A DNA stretch of 64,000 bases. It comes from Pseudomonas nunensis (GTDB lineage: Bacteria > Pseudomonadota > Gammaproteobacteria > Pseudomonadales > Pseudomonadaceae). The translations under genes and the position numbers were made by a program. Positions within the stretch are counted from its first letter, which is position 1. Each line of letters begins with the position of its first letter. The notes under the pieces are model-generated. The model had not been told where the DNA came from. It saw only the letters and a program-made list of their open reading frames with translations, and did not search any database. The DNA is taken from positions 1,180,501-1,244,500 of the forward strand of contig NZ_CP101125.1 of NCBI RefSeq assembly GCF_024296925.1, in the 5' to 3' direction. Positions 27,233 through 35,698 of this stretch are shown piece by piece.

Positions 27233-30200
27233 TCAGTTACAGGACTCGCCCTGGCCGCCAAGGAACACGTCGGTAAACGAGTCCAGCAGCGACTCGGCGT
27301 AGATCATGCTGCGGTGCGGCAGCGGGGTGTGGATTGATGTGTGCAATTGGCCTGTCACGTTGTGGGCCCTGAGCAACTGCTCCGAAAACAGTACTTGCTC
27401 CAGGGTTTTGTGAGACAGCGACCACCAGCAACTGACCTGGACCTTGAGCCGTGGCAGCGAGAATTCTTCGAACGCTGCCACCAGCCGTTCGTGGATCGCA
27501 AAGGCTTGTGCGTTCATGATCTCTTGCTTGATCCCGTCCAGGGTCGCGATCATTTCCTGTTCCCCGGTCGCCGTCTGTTCGCTGGCCCAGCGATAGAAGG
27601 CCTTGAGGTCGGCCGTGGGGTTTTCGGCGATGAAACTTGCCGCCGCCGTTTCCAGGTGCGCGAACATCAGGGTGAACACTTCGAGCGCCGCCTTCAGTTC
27701 GTTTTCCGCGCTGAGGTGGTTCGGGTTGTCTTGTTCCAGCGGCTTGCGCGGCAGGTCGGCGGGCAGGTCACGTTCCGGCACGTTGGTGTCGACCAGACCC
27801 AGGAAACTCACCTCGTGGCCTTGCTGTTCAAGGCGCGCGGCGATGTCCATGGCGATCGCGCCGCCCAACGACCAACCCATCAGCCGATAAGGCCCATGTG
27901 GCTGCTGCTCGACAATCTGCGCGCTGTAATCGGTGATCATCTCGGCCCAGGTCTGCGCGCCTGATGCCTTGTCGGCAAAGCCCTTGTGCATCACGCCGAA
28001 GGTTTTGGCGTGGGGTGCGAGTTTTTTCGCCAGTGGCTGGTAGCAAAACACGATGCCGCCGCTGGGGTGCAGGCAGAAAAGTCCGGGCGCCGAGGCCGTC
28101 GAGGCATTCAGCGCGACCACGCATTGTGTGTTTTGCTGATGCTCCTGGGCGATGAACCTGGCCAGAACTTCGACCGTCGGGTAAGCGAGCATTTGTTGCA
28201 ACGCCAGTTTTATCCCGAGGCGGGCATGCAACTGCGAGATGAATTGAATCGCCAGGATCGAGTGGCCACCGAGTTCGAAAAAGTTATCGTCCAGGCTGAC
28301 CCGTTTGACCTGCAAGGCTTCCTGCCAGAGTTCGGCCAGGGCTTTTTCCAGCGGAGTCACCGGGGCAACGAACGGGCGCTGCGACTGGCTCAGGTCCGGC
28401 AGTGGCAGGGCTTTGCGGTCAACTTTGCCGTTGGGCGTGAGCGGCAATTGTGCGAGGAACAACAGGTGCGCGGGCACCATATAGTCCGGCAATTCGGCCT
28501 TGAGGCTGGCCTTGAGTTCGGCGCGCAACGCGGCTTCATCCTCGACAGCCGTCGCCGTAACCACATAACCCACCAGTTGTGGACCGGTCGGGCCGTCCTG
28601 CGCCACCACCACGGTTTCGCGCACGCTATCGAGCGCCAGCAGGCGCGCTTCGATCTCGCCGAGTTCGATGCGGAAGCCACGGATTTTCACTTGATGGTCG
28701 ATGCGGCCGATGTACTCGATCACGCCCTCGGCGCGGTAACGAGTCAGGTCGCCGGTGCGGTAGAGACGCTCACCGCTGAACGAAAACGGGTCCGGCACAA
28801 AGCGTTCGGCGGTCAACGCTGGACGCTGGAAATAACCGCGCGCGAGGCCGTCGCCGCCGATCAGCAGTTCACCCGGTGCGCCGATCGGGTTGAGTTCCAA
28901 ATCACTGCCGAGGATGTACAGCGCGGTGTTGTCGATTGGCTTGCCGAGGTACGGACGCGGGTTCTCGCGCGTCAGCGGATGCAGGGCTGACCAGATCGTG
29001 GTTTCGGTCGGGCCGTAGAGGTTCCGGACTTTTGGCGACAGCGCGAGCATGCGTTCGGCCAATTCCTGCGGCAGTGCTTCACCGCCGCACAGGAACATGC
29101 GGCCAGTCAGGATCGAGGCTTGCTCGTGGTCGAGCAGCATGCGCCAAGTGGATGGCGTAGCTTGCAGCACCGTCACACCGTGGCGCTCGATCAGTTCGAG
29201 CACGGCTTGCGGGTCTTGGTGCACGTCTTTGCCGGTCAGCACTACACGGGCGCCGGCCAGCAGCGGACCGTAGATTTCCAGACCGAAAATATCGAACGAG
29301 AAGGTGGTCAACGACAGCATGCGGTCCTGAGCCGCGAGGCCCGGTTGATGAACCATGCTTTCGACGAAATTGCACAGGGCCGCGTGGCGCACCATCACGC
29401 CTTTCGGCTTGCCAGTGGAGCCCGAGGTGTAGATCACGTAGGCGAGATGTTCGCCACTCAGCGCCACCGTTGGGCAAGTCTGCGGATAAGTCGCCAGCCA
29501 CTCAGCCGCCTGATCGAGCAACAAGGTTTTGAGCCCGGCCGGAATCGGCAGTCGTGCTTGCAGATGGGACTGAGTCAGCAACAGTTCGAGGCCGCTGTCC
29601 TCGATCATGTAGGCCAGCCGATCCTCGGGATACGCCGGGTCGAGTGGCACATAAGCACCGCCCGCCTTGAGGATCGCCAACAGGCCGACAATCATTTCCA
29701 CACTGCGCTCGACGGCAATGCCCACCAAACGATCCGGGCCAACCCCCGCTTCGATCAGCTTATGCGCGAGCTGGTTTGCGCGGGCATCCAGTTGCGCGTA
29801 GGTCAAACAATCGTCGCCGACAATCAATGCCACCGCATCCGGCGTCTGTTCCGCCTGAGCCGCGATGCGCTGCTGCACACACGGCGCCTGCGCGGCGTGC
29901 TCAACCACACGATGCCAATCCTTCAACATCACGTTTTGCTCATCGCTATCCAGCAGCGGCAGTTCGCCGATCCGCCGACAGCAACCATCGACAATGCCTT
30001 GCAGCAGGTTTTGCCAATGCCGCGCCAGACGTTCGATGGTCGCCGAAGCGTAGAGATCGCGGCTGTATTCCAGGCTCGCTGTCACGCCGTGTTGCGAGTA
30101 CGCGACATCCAGCGACAAATCGAACTTGGCTTGACCCAACCCCGCATCAAGAAACTCCAGCGCCAGTCCATGCAGATCCATGTGCGCAGGCTCGCCGCTG

Positions 30201-31363
30201 TCGGTGCGCCAGTTGAACAGCACCTGAAACAACGGATTGGCTTGCGCGCTGGCCTGCAAGTTCAGGGCATCGAAACTCAGCTCCAGCGGGTAATCCGCAT
30301 GGTCCAGCGCCGCCAGGGATTCGCGGCGCAGGCGTTGCAGGAAATCGCTGCAGGACAGCATCGGGTCGAGGCGCACGCGGTACACCTGACTGCTGACAAA
30401 GAAGCCGACCAGCCCTTGGGTTTCGCTGCGATTGCGCGTGGCGTTCGGCACGCCGACGGTGAAGTCTCGCTGACCGCTGTAGCGGCTCAACAACAGTTGC
30501 CAGGCGCCGAGCGCGACCACGAACGGCGTCAGGCCCTGTTGCTGGCAGAAGCGGTTCAGGGCCGTCGACAGTGAGCCCGGCAGTTCGAATTCATGCTTGC
30601 CGGCCGGATGGCGCTGTTGCGCGCTGCGCGGGAAATCCACCGGCAAATCCAGGGTCGGCAACGGCGTGCCCAAGTAGTTTTGCCAGTAGTCGGCGCTGTT
30701 GGCGCAGGTCGCGCTGTGCAGGTAGTCATCGCGTTGCCAGGCAGCGTAGTCGGCGTATTGAATCGGCGGACGCGGCAGCGGCGGGGCGTCTGCGTCGCTG
30801 GCCTGGGCGAAGGCGCGGTTGAGGTCCTGCATCAGGATCGCGTTGGACCAGGCATCGGAAACGATGTGGTGCATGTTCATCAGCAACAGGTGTTCTGCGG
30901 CGCCGACCTTGAGCAAGGTCGCGCGCATCAGCGGCGCCTGACGCAGGTCGAACGGCGCGCCTGCCTGGGCCTCGATGCGCTGCGCAATCTGACGGGCGCG
31001 GTCTTCATCGGCGAGTTCGGACAGGTCTTCCACGTCGAGTACCAGCCTTGCCTGAGCATCGACCACTTGCATCGCCACACCGTCGATCTCGCGGAACGCC
31101 GTGCGCAGGATGTCGTGGCGATCGAGCACTCGGTTCAGCGCGATTTCCAGACGCTGCGCCTGCAACGCGCCGCTGATGCGCATTACGCGTGGCAGGTTGT
31201 AAGCGGCGCTGTCCGGTGTCAGTTGCTGCACAAACCACAAGCGTTGCTGGGCGAAAGAGAGCGGCGCCGGGGTGTTCTGCGCGCGGGCGGCAATGCCTTG
31301 GGGTTGATCACCGGCATCGGCCAGCAGCAGCGCCAGTAAATCATCATCGATCATGTCGTTCAT
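27233..31363 (-). CDS. Terminal pyoverdine-type NRPS module with thioesterase (C-A-T-TE), PvdD-like role
   Basis: One module plus release domain. C spans about 31260-29950, with HHIVSDA where HHxxxDG is usual (Ala codon at 30851-30853). A spans about 29880-28370 with pocket D-I-L-Q-L-G-L-I-W (Gly). T has FFELGGHS near 28260. A type I thioesterase follows with GWSLGG near 27870. It carries the only thioesterase here, so it should finish the chain. The A domain is almost identical to the Gly domain of the NRPS at 5805-19346, from 'WHRVVEH' to 'NGKVDRKALP', whereas the C, T and TE regions are not. The start MNDMIDDDLL (31363) is preferred; an upstream ATG at 31435 has no visible ribosome site. 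It lies downstream of pvdE on the same strand, so expression from the pvdE PvdS promoter is likely. Most pyoverdines end in an ornithine-derived residue or similar, so a Gly terminus would be unusual. Confidence 0.92.
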   Translation of the reverse strand: MNDMIDDDLLALLLADAGDQPQGIAARAQNTPAPLSFAQQRLWFVQQLTPDSAAYNLPRVMRISGALQAQRLEIALNRVLDRHDILRTAFREIDGVAMQVVDAQARLVLDVEDLSELADEDRARQIAQRIEAQAGAPFDLRQAPLMRATLLKVGAAEHLLLMNMHHIVSDAWSNAILMQDLNRAFAQASDADAPPLPRPPIQYADYAAWQRDDYLHSATCANSADYWQNYLGTPLPTLDLPVDFPRSAQQRHPAGKHEFELPGSLSTALNRFCQQQGLTPFVVALGAWQLLLSRYSGQRDFTVGVPNATRNRSETQGLVGFFVSSQVYRVRLDPMLSCSDFLQRLRRESLAALDHADYPLELSFDALNLQASAQANPLFQVLFNWRTDSGEPAHMDLHGLALEFLDAGLGQAKFDLSLDVAYSQHGVTASLEYSRDLYASATIERLARHWQNLLQGIVDGCCRRIGELPLLDSDEQNVMLKDWHRVVEHAAQAPCVQQRIAAQAEQTPDAVALIVGDDCLTYAQLDARANQLAHKLIEAGVGPDRLVGIAVERSVEMIVGLLAILKAGGAYVPLDPAYPEDRLAYMIEDSGLELLLTQSHLQARLPIPAGLKTLLLDQAAEWLATYPQTCPTVALSGEHLAYVIYTSGSTGKPKGVMVRHAALCNFVESMVHQPGLAAQDRMLSLTTFSFDIFGLEIYGPLLAGARVVLTGKDVHQDPQAVLELIERHGVTVLQATPSTWRMLLDHEQASILTGRMFLCGGEALPQELAERMLALSPKVRNLYGPTETTIWSALHPLTRENPRPYLGKPIDNTALYILGSDLELNPIGAPGELLIGGDGLARGYFQRPALTAERFVPDPFSFSGERLYRTGDLTRYRAEGVIEYIGRIDHQVKIRGFRIELGEIEARLLALDSVRETVVVAQDGPTGPQLVGYVVTATAVEDEAALRAELKASLKAELPDYMVPAHLLFLAQLPLTPNGKVDRKALPLPDLSQSQRPFVAPVTPLEKALAELWQEALQVKRVSLDDNFFELGGHSILAIQFISQLHARLGIKLALQQMLAYPTVEVLARFIAQEHQQNTQCVVALNASTASAPGLFCLHPSGGIVFCYQPLAKKLAPHAKTFGVMHKGFADKASGAQTWAEMITDYSAQIVEQQPHGPYRLMGWSLGGAIAMDIAARLEQQGHEVSFLGLVDTNVPERDLPADLPRKPLEQDNPNHLSAENELKAALEVFTLMFAHLETAAASFIAENPTADLKAFYRWASEQTATGEQEMIATLDGIKQEIMNAQAFAIHERLVAAFEEFSLPRLKVQVSCWWSLSHKTLEQVLFSEQLLRAHNVTGQLHTSIHTPLPHRSMIYAESLLDSFTDVFLGGQGESCN

Positions 31364-31448
31364 CGGTCTCTCGTCGTCGGCGACCGCCTGGGCGCTGACG
31401 GCTTGGCCGGACATCGCGCCCACACGGGTAAACATTCAGTGGGTAACG

Positions 31449-31470
31449 GCCGGAGCGCGGGCGCTCCGGC
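31449..31470 (-). other. Perfect inverted repeat between pvdE and the terminal NRPS
   Basis: Arms GCCGGAGCGC / GCGCTCCGGC separated by two bases, with no T-run. It lies in the 136-base gap after the pvdE stop on the - strand. It could be a processing or partial attenuation hairpin that lowers NRPS relative to pvdE expression; this is inference. Confidence 0.6.
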
Positions 31471-31499
31471 GGATTGACAGGCGTTGGCTGAGAACGTGG

Positions 31500-33158
31500 T
31501 CAGACCGCCGTCAACGATTGCTTCTGCGCGACGACCCGTCCGCCCTCCATCCGCACCAATTGGTCGGCGACATCGAAGTAACGGTCGTCGTGGGAAATCA
31601 CGATGATGGTCTTGCCCAGGTATTTGAGTTCCGGCAACAGCTCGGTGTAGAAAATCCGGCGGAAGGCCGGGTCCTGATCCGCCGCCCATTCGTCGAACAC
31701 CAGCACCGGGCGTTCTTCCAGCCAGGCGTTCAGCAGGGCCAGGCGTTTGCGCTGGCCGGTGGACAGGTCGGTGGTGCTGAAAGCGCCATCGCGGATGCTG
31801 ACCTTGTGCGAGATTTCCAGGCGTTCCAGGTAACGGTTGGCGTCCTCGGGAACGTTCTGCTCGCCTTGCACCAGTTCATCGAACAGGTAGTAGTCGGCGA
31901 AAATCGTGGTGAACAACTGGCGATAGTCGTCGCGGTTATGCGCCAAAACCGGTTTGCCGTTGAGGATGATTTCCCCGCCCTGTGGCGCATACAGCCCCAG
32001 CAACAGCTTGATCAGCGTGGTTTTGCCGCCGCCGTTCTCGCCGACGATAAACACGATCTCGCCCTGGGAGATGGACAGGTTCACCGGGCCAAGGGCGAAG
32101 GGTTTGCTGCCGTCCACCGCCGGGAAAGCGAAGTGCACGTCGCGCAATTCCAGGTGTTCGACCACCGGTTTCGGCGCGTCTTTGTCGCTGAGCAACAGGT
32201 GCGGTTCAGGGGAGGAAAACTGCTCCGCCAGGTCGGCAATGCGCTTGAACGCAATGTTCGCGCGGCTGACCACCGGCAGGGTGGTGATCAGGTATTCCAT
32301 CGGTCCTTTCATGTACAGCAGCACCAGCACGAACCCGCTGAGCACCGCTTTATCGGAGCCCAGCCACATCGATTGCAGGACCAGCGCCAGGCCGATCACC
32401 ACGAAAAACAGCATCGACCCGAGGGTCTTGGCCACCACGAAGGTGTTGACCGCGCGGATGTGCGTGTTGCAGATGAAATCGGCGGTGCCTTCGATGCGTT
32501 GGCTGAACATGCGTTGGCGGCGCGGGCGATGGATGCGCAGCTCCTTGGCGCCAGCGGCAATCGCGCTGTAGTGCTTTTGCAGTTCGTCCTCGGCTTCGCG
32601 CGCGGCCTGGAAACCCTTGATGCCTTTGGAGCGGGCCACGTATTGCAGCGCGGTGCCGATCACCAGGGCGACCATCAGCAAGGCAAACATCGGCAACGAC
32701 AGGTAGGCCAGGTAGCTCAGGCAACCGAGGGTGACGGTGAAGGCGATGGCCAGCGGCGCGAAGGAAAACGCGAAATCGCTGACGGTGTCGACGTCATGGG
32801 TCAGCACCGGAATCAGTCGATAACTGCGGAAGCGCTCGATCTGTTCGATCGGTGCCAGCAGGACTTTTTCCCCGAGGGATTTACGCAGCCCGGCGATGAT
32901 GTGCTGGCCGACATGGTTGGTGCCGATGTCCGACAGGATCGACGTTACGAGTGCCACCGCGCACAGGCCGATAAAAGTGAGCACCACACGGGTGGACGGG
33001 GTGGCGGCGGCATTCAACGCATCATTGATGGTCGCCAGCAACGCGGTGATGCTGAGGCCACCGAGCATGCCGAGCATGATCGACACCACAACGATGACCC
33101 GGAAAGGCCTGAGCAGGCCGAGGACTTCACTGAAGGCTCCGCGGGATTTTGAGGTCAT
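31500..33158 (-). CDS. pvdE: Pyoverdine precursor ABC exporter
   Basis: A 552-residue half transporter: an N-terminal membrane domain of about six helices (residues 20-310) fused to an ATPase with Walker A GENGGGKTT, signature LSTGQ and Walker B VLVFDEW. It is a member of the SyrD/PvdE cyclic-peptide exporter family (P. aeruginosa PvdE has 549 residues). PvdE moves the acylated ferribactin precursor into the periplasm for maturation. The start ATG at 33158 is preferred over an upstream TTG because it fits the family length and the PvdS box at 33219-33242, leaving a leader of about 50 bases. The next gene on this strand is the terminal NRPS. Confidence 0.96.
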   Translation of the reverse strand: MTSKSRGAFSEVLGLLRPFRVIVVVSIMLGMLGGLSITALLATINDALNAAATPSTRVVLTFIGLCAVALVTSILSDIGTNHVGQHIIAGLRKSLGEKVLLAPIEQIERFRSYRLIPVLTHDVDTVSDFAFSFAPLAIAFTVTLGCLSYLAYLSLPMFALLMVALVIGTALQYVARSKGIKGFQAAREAEDELQKHYSAIAAGAKELRIHRPRRQRMFSQRIEGTADFICNTHIRAVNTFVVAKTLGSMLFFVVIGLALVLQSMWLGSDKAVLSGFVLVLLYMKGPMEYLITTLPVVSRANIAFKRIADLAEQFSSPEPHLLLSDKDAPKPVVEHLELRDVHFAFPAVDGSKPFALGPVNLSISQGEIVFIVGENGGGKTTLIKLLLGLYAPQGGEIILNGKPVLAHNRDDYRQLFTTIFADYYLFDELVQGEQNVPEDANRYLERLEISHKVSIRDGAFSTTDLSTGQRKRLALLNAWLEERPVLVFDEWAADQDPAFRRIFYTELLPELKYLGKTIIVISHDDRYFDVADQLVRMEGGRVVAQKQSLTAV

Positions 33159-33218
33159 GGAAGTTTCCGCTTCAAGTGCCGCTAAGGGCAAAGGTTCAAG
33201 AGTTTGGCTGCTTAAAAG

Positions 33219-33242
33219 ACGAAACCCGTGGGCGACGATTTA
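33219..33242 (-). promoter_or_regulatory. PvdS iron-starvation box for pvdE
   Basis: On the - strand it reads TAAAT, 16 bases, CGT: an exact match to the PvdS promoter pattern. It lies 61 bases upstream of the pvdE start and within the inverted repeat that follows pvdO. Confidence 0.88.
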
Positions 33243-33257
33243 GCCGCTCACGGGTTT
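33222..33257 (-). terminator. Hairpin after pvdO, overlapping the pvdE promoter
   Basis: Arms AAACCCGTG (33249-33257 on the - strand side) and CACGGGTTT pair perfectly and the stem extends inward by GCGGC with GTCGC. On the - strand a short T-rich stretch (CGTCTTTT) follows. The TAAAT of the pvdE PvdS box is the loop. Confidence 0.7.
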
Positions 33258-33288
33258 GTTGCACGTCATGCGACGGGAGGTGAGAGCC

Positions 33289-34179
33289 TCACAGATCCCG
33301 AGCGACGCGAAAGCCCAGCCAGTCGCCACGGGTATCGGGGTAGGTAGCGTTGCGATTGCCCGAACGGGAGAACACCGGTGCTTCGCCCCAGTCGTTGCCA
33401 CGGATGCGCCGCACCTTGCAGTCGCCGCTCAGCCAGGCACTGCCGTCGCTTGGCGCGCCAACGTAGTTCTCGTTGAAGCAATCGGCGGTCCACTCGTAGA
33501 CGTTGCCGTGCATGTCGTACACGCCGAAAGCGTTGGCCGGGAAACTGCCTGCCGGCGCGGTGAAGTTGTAGCCATCGGCCGCGCCGTAGGTGTTGGCGTG
33601 CTTGGCGATGCTGTATTCCTTGCCTTCGTCGAACGGGAAGGGGAACGGCCCGGTGCTGCCGGCGCGAGAGGCGTATTCGCGCAGGGATTCGCTGACCAAT
33701 CGATAAGCCTTGCCGGATTTTTTCGACAGCCACGCCACATAAGCATTGGCTTCTTCGAAGTCCATGCACACCGCCGGATGCTTGGCGGTACGCTCGTAGC
33801 GTGGCACGCCAGCCTTGCACTCGCGGCCCGGACGGGTATCGCCGTCGGGCATCACGTAACCGGTGTCACGCAGGTAGGCGTCCCATTCGCCGGCCAGCAC
33901 CTGGAAGCGGCTGATGGCCAGCGGTTTGGCGAACGTCACCGGGTGCAACGGGCCTTCATCCGGCTCGCGACCGACTTCATCTTCCGGGGTGCCCATGGTG
34001 AACGTGCCGGTGGGCAGCACGACCATTTCCGGACAGTCCTTGCAGTCCTTGAACACCTTGCCCGGCTGGGTAGGCGCGGCGGCTTGCGCGAGGCCCGGCA
34101 ACAGGCAAGCGACCACGGCGGCGAAAGCCAGTGCGGGGAGCGTCTTCAAGGAAAAACTACGCGGCTCACTGTTCATCAT
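33289..34179 (-). CDS. pvdO: Periplasmic pyoverdine maturation protein, formylglycine-generating-enzyme fold
   Basis: A 296-residue protein with an N-terminal signal peptide (LPALAFAAVVACLL, cleavage near AQAAAP). The mature part has the FGE-sulfatase fold: 'MVVLPTGTFTMGTPEDE' at about 52, 'YEWTADCF' and a C-terminal 'RGDWLGFRVARDL'. In P. fluorescens and P. aeruginosa PvdO is required for the final oxidation of dihydropyoverdine to the mature fluorophore in the periplasm. Two adjacent ATGs (34179, 34176) can start it. It is 235 bases downstream of pvdN with a REP-like palindrome between them and no PvdS box of its own, so it probably depends on read-through from the pvdM promoter. Confidence 0.95.
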   Translation of the reverse strand: MMNSEPRSFSLKTLPALAFAAVVACLLPGLAQAAAPTQPGKVFKDCKDCPEMVVLPTGTFTMGTPEDEVGREPDEGPLHPVTFAKPLAISRFQVLAGEWDAYLRDTGYVMPDGDTRPGRECKAGVPRYERTAKHPAVCMDFEEANAYVAWLSKKSGKAYRLVSESLREYASRAGSTGPFPFPFDEGKEYSIAKHANTYGAADGYNFTAPAGSFPANAFGVYDMHGNVYEWTADCFNENYVGAPSDGSAWLSGDCKVRRIRGNDWGEAPVFSRSGNRNATYPDTRGDWLGFRVARDL

Positions 34180-34228
34180 CTCTCTCGATACAAAGGTAAA
34201 AGGAGTCGTATCTGTTCAATGCGCATCC

Positions 34229-34396
34229 CTGTGGGAGCGGGCTTATGTGGCGAGGGGGCTTGCCCCCGTTCGGCTGCGCAGCAGTCGTAAAACCATCGCA
34301 TGTGGTATGCCTGATGCACCGCAATCGTAGGTTCTGGGACCGCTTCGCGCTCCAACGGGGGCAAGCCCCCTCACCACACAGGCTCGCTCCCACAGG
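34229..34396. repeat. REP-like palindromes between pvdO and pvdN
   Basis: A nested pair. Outer arms resemble TGTGGGAGCGGGCT and AGGCTCGCTCCCACAG; inner arms GGCGAGGGGGCTTGCCCCCGTT and its inverse form a second palindrome class (GGGGGCTTGCCCCC). No gene or promoter was recognised in this gap. Confidence 0.85.
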
Positions 34397-34414
34397 GGTT
34401 GTGTTGGCGCATCC

Positions 34415-35698
34415 TTAGCCGAGCTGTGTGCTGAGCAACGCCATGAAGCGGTCGATTTCAGCCTCGGTGTTGAGCAGCCCCGGTGCGGTGCGCACCACCG
34501 GGCCGACGTCGCGTTCCACCGCATCGGCGACCACTTTGTTTTGCATCAGGTACGCGGCGATCTTGTCGCTGTTCTTGCCCTTGACCCGGAAGAAGCTGAA
34601 ACCCGATGACAACTCGGGGCTCAGCGGCGTGACGAGCTCGATCTGCGGGTGGGCTCGCAGGCGTTTCTTCATGTAGCTGTTGAGCGCATGGATGCGCGCC
34701 TGGACGTCGGCCTTGCCCAGTTGCAAATGCAATTTGAAGGCTTCGTTCAGCGCCCAGCGGTGTTCGAACGAGTGGTAACCACCGGGGGTCATGGTGGTGG
34801 AAAACGCCGTGGCTTCGGAGAAGGTCGGAATGATCGGCGTGACGTATTTGACCTCTGGGCTGCGGCTGCAAACGATGCCGGTGCCGCGCGGGCCGAACAT
34901 CCATTTGTGGGTGCCGGCGATAAAGAAGTCGCAGTTCATCGCCTTGAAACTCAAGTCCTCGACGCCAAAACCGTGCACGCCGTCGACCAGGTAAATGATC
35001 CGGTCCTTATCGGCGCGGTTGCGGTTGTGTTTGTCCACCAGCGCGCCGATTTCCGCGATCGGAGTTTTCACGCCACTGCCGGACTGCACCCAGGTCATGC
35101 CCAAAACGCGGGTCTCGGGTTTGATGCCTTGGTCGATGGCGGTCAGGATTTCTTCCTTGGTGACCGTCTGCGGATCCTTGAACAACCGGAGCTTGCGCAC
35201 CTTGGTGCCGTCGCGCTGGGTGCGCAAATCGAGGATGGTGTGGGTGGCGTAGTGTTCGTGGACGGTGGTGAGGATTTCCTGATCGGGACGCACGTGAACG
35301 CCGCCGTAGATCATCGCCAGGCCTTCGGTGGTGCTGCCGGTCAGCGCGATCTGCTTGGCATCGGCTTGCAGGTAACGACCGGCCCACACGCGAACTTCTT
35401 CTTCGCGCTGTTCGATCACGCCTAGGTCCCAATCCATCGCCAGCCCGGGATTTTTATCGAGGGCGGCGCGGTGCATCTCGATGGCTTCGCGCACGGGTTT
35501 GGGGTGCGAGGTGATCAGGAAATTGGAGAAATGCAGATAGGCCGGGTCCTGGTCGAACAGTTGGCGCAACTGCGCCCATTTGTCCCCGGACACTGGTGCT
35601 TTTGCTGCGGCACTGGCGGCGGAGGGCAGGCCGGCAGTCAGCGGCAGGCCGGCGGCGAGGATGCCGGCCTGTTTCAGGAAGGTTCGACGATCACTCAT
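34415..35698 (-). CDS. pvdN: Tat-exported PLP-dependent pyoverdine side-chain enzyme
   Basis: 427 residues, the same length as P. aeruginosa PvdN. The N-terminus has a twin-arginine signal (DRRTFLKQAG followed by a hydrophobic run to about 30). The body is a class V aminotransferase/cysteine-desulfurase fold with the PLP lysine in GTHKW and the phosphate-loop region ALTGSTTEG. PvdN is known to convert the glutamate attached to the chromophore to succinamide in the periplasm. It overlaps pvdM by four bases (ATGA), so the two are translationally coupled. Transcription should come from the PvdS box upstream of pvdM. Confidence 0.96.
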   Translation of the reverse strand: MSDRRTFLKQAGILAAGLPLTAGLPSAASAAAKAPVSGDKWAQLRQLFDQDPAYLHFSNFLITSHPKPVREAIEMHRAALDKNPGLAMDWDLGVIEQREEEVRVWAGRYLQADAKQIALTGSTTEGLAMIYGGVHVRPDQEILTTVHEHYATHTILDLRTQRDGTKVRKLRLFKDPQTVTKEEILTAIDQGIKPETRVLGMTWVQSGSGVKTPIAEIGALVDKHNRNRADKDRIIYLVDGVHGFGVEDLSFKAMNCDFFIAGTHKWMFGPRGTGIVCSRSPEVKYVTPIIPTFSEATAFSTTMTPGGYHSFEHRWALNEAFKLHLQLGKADVQARIHALNSYMKKRLRAHPQIELVTPLSPELSSGFSFFRVKGKNSDKIAAYLMQNKVVADAVERDVGPVVRTAPGLLNTEAEIDRFMALLSTQLG

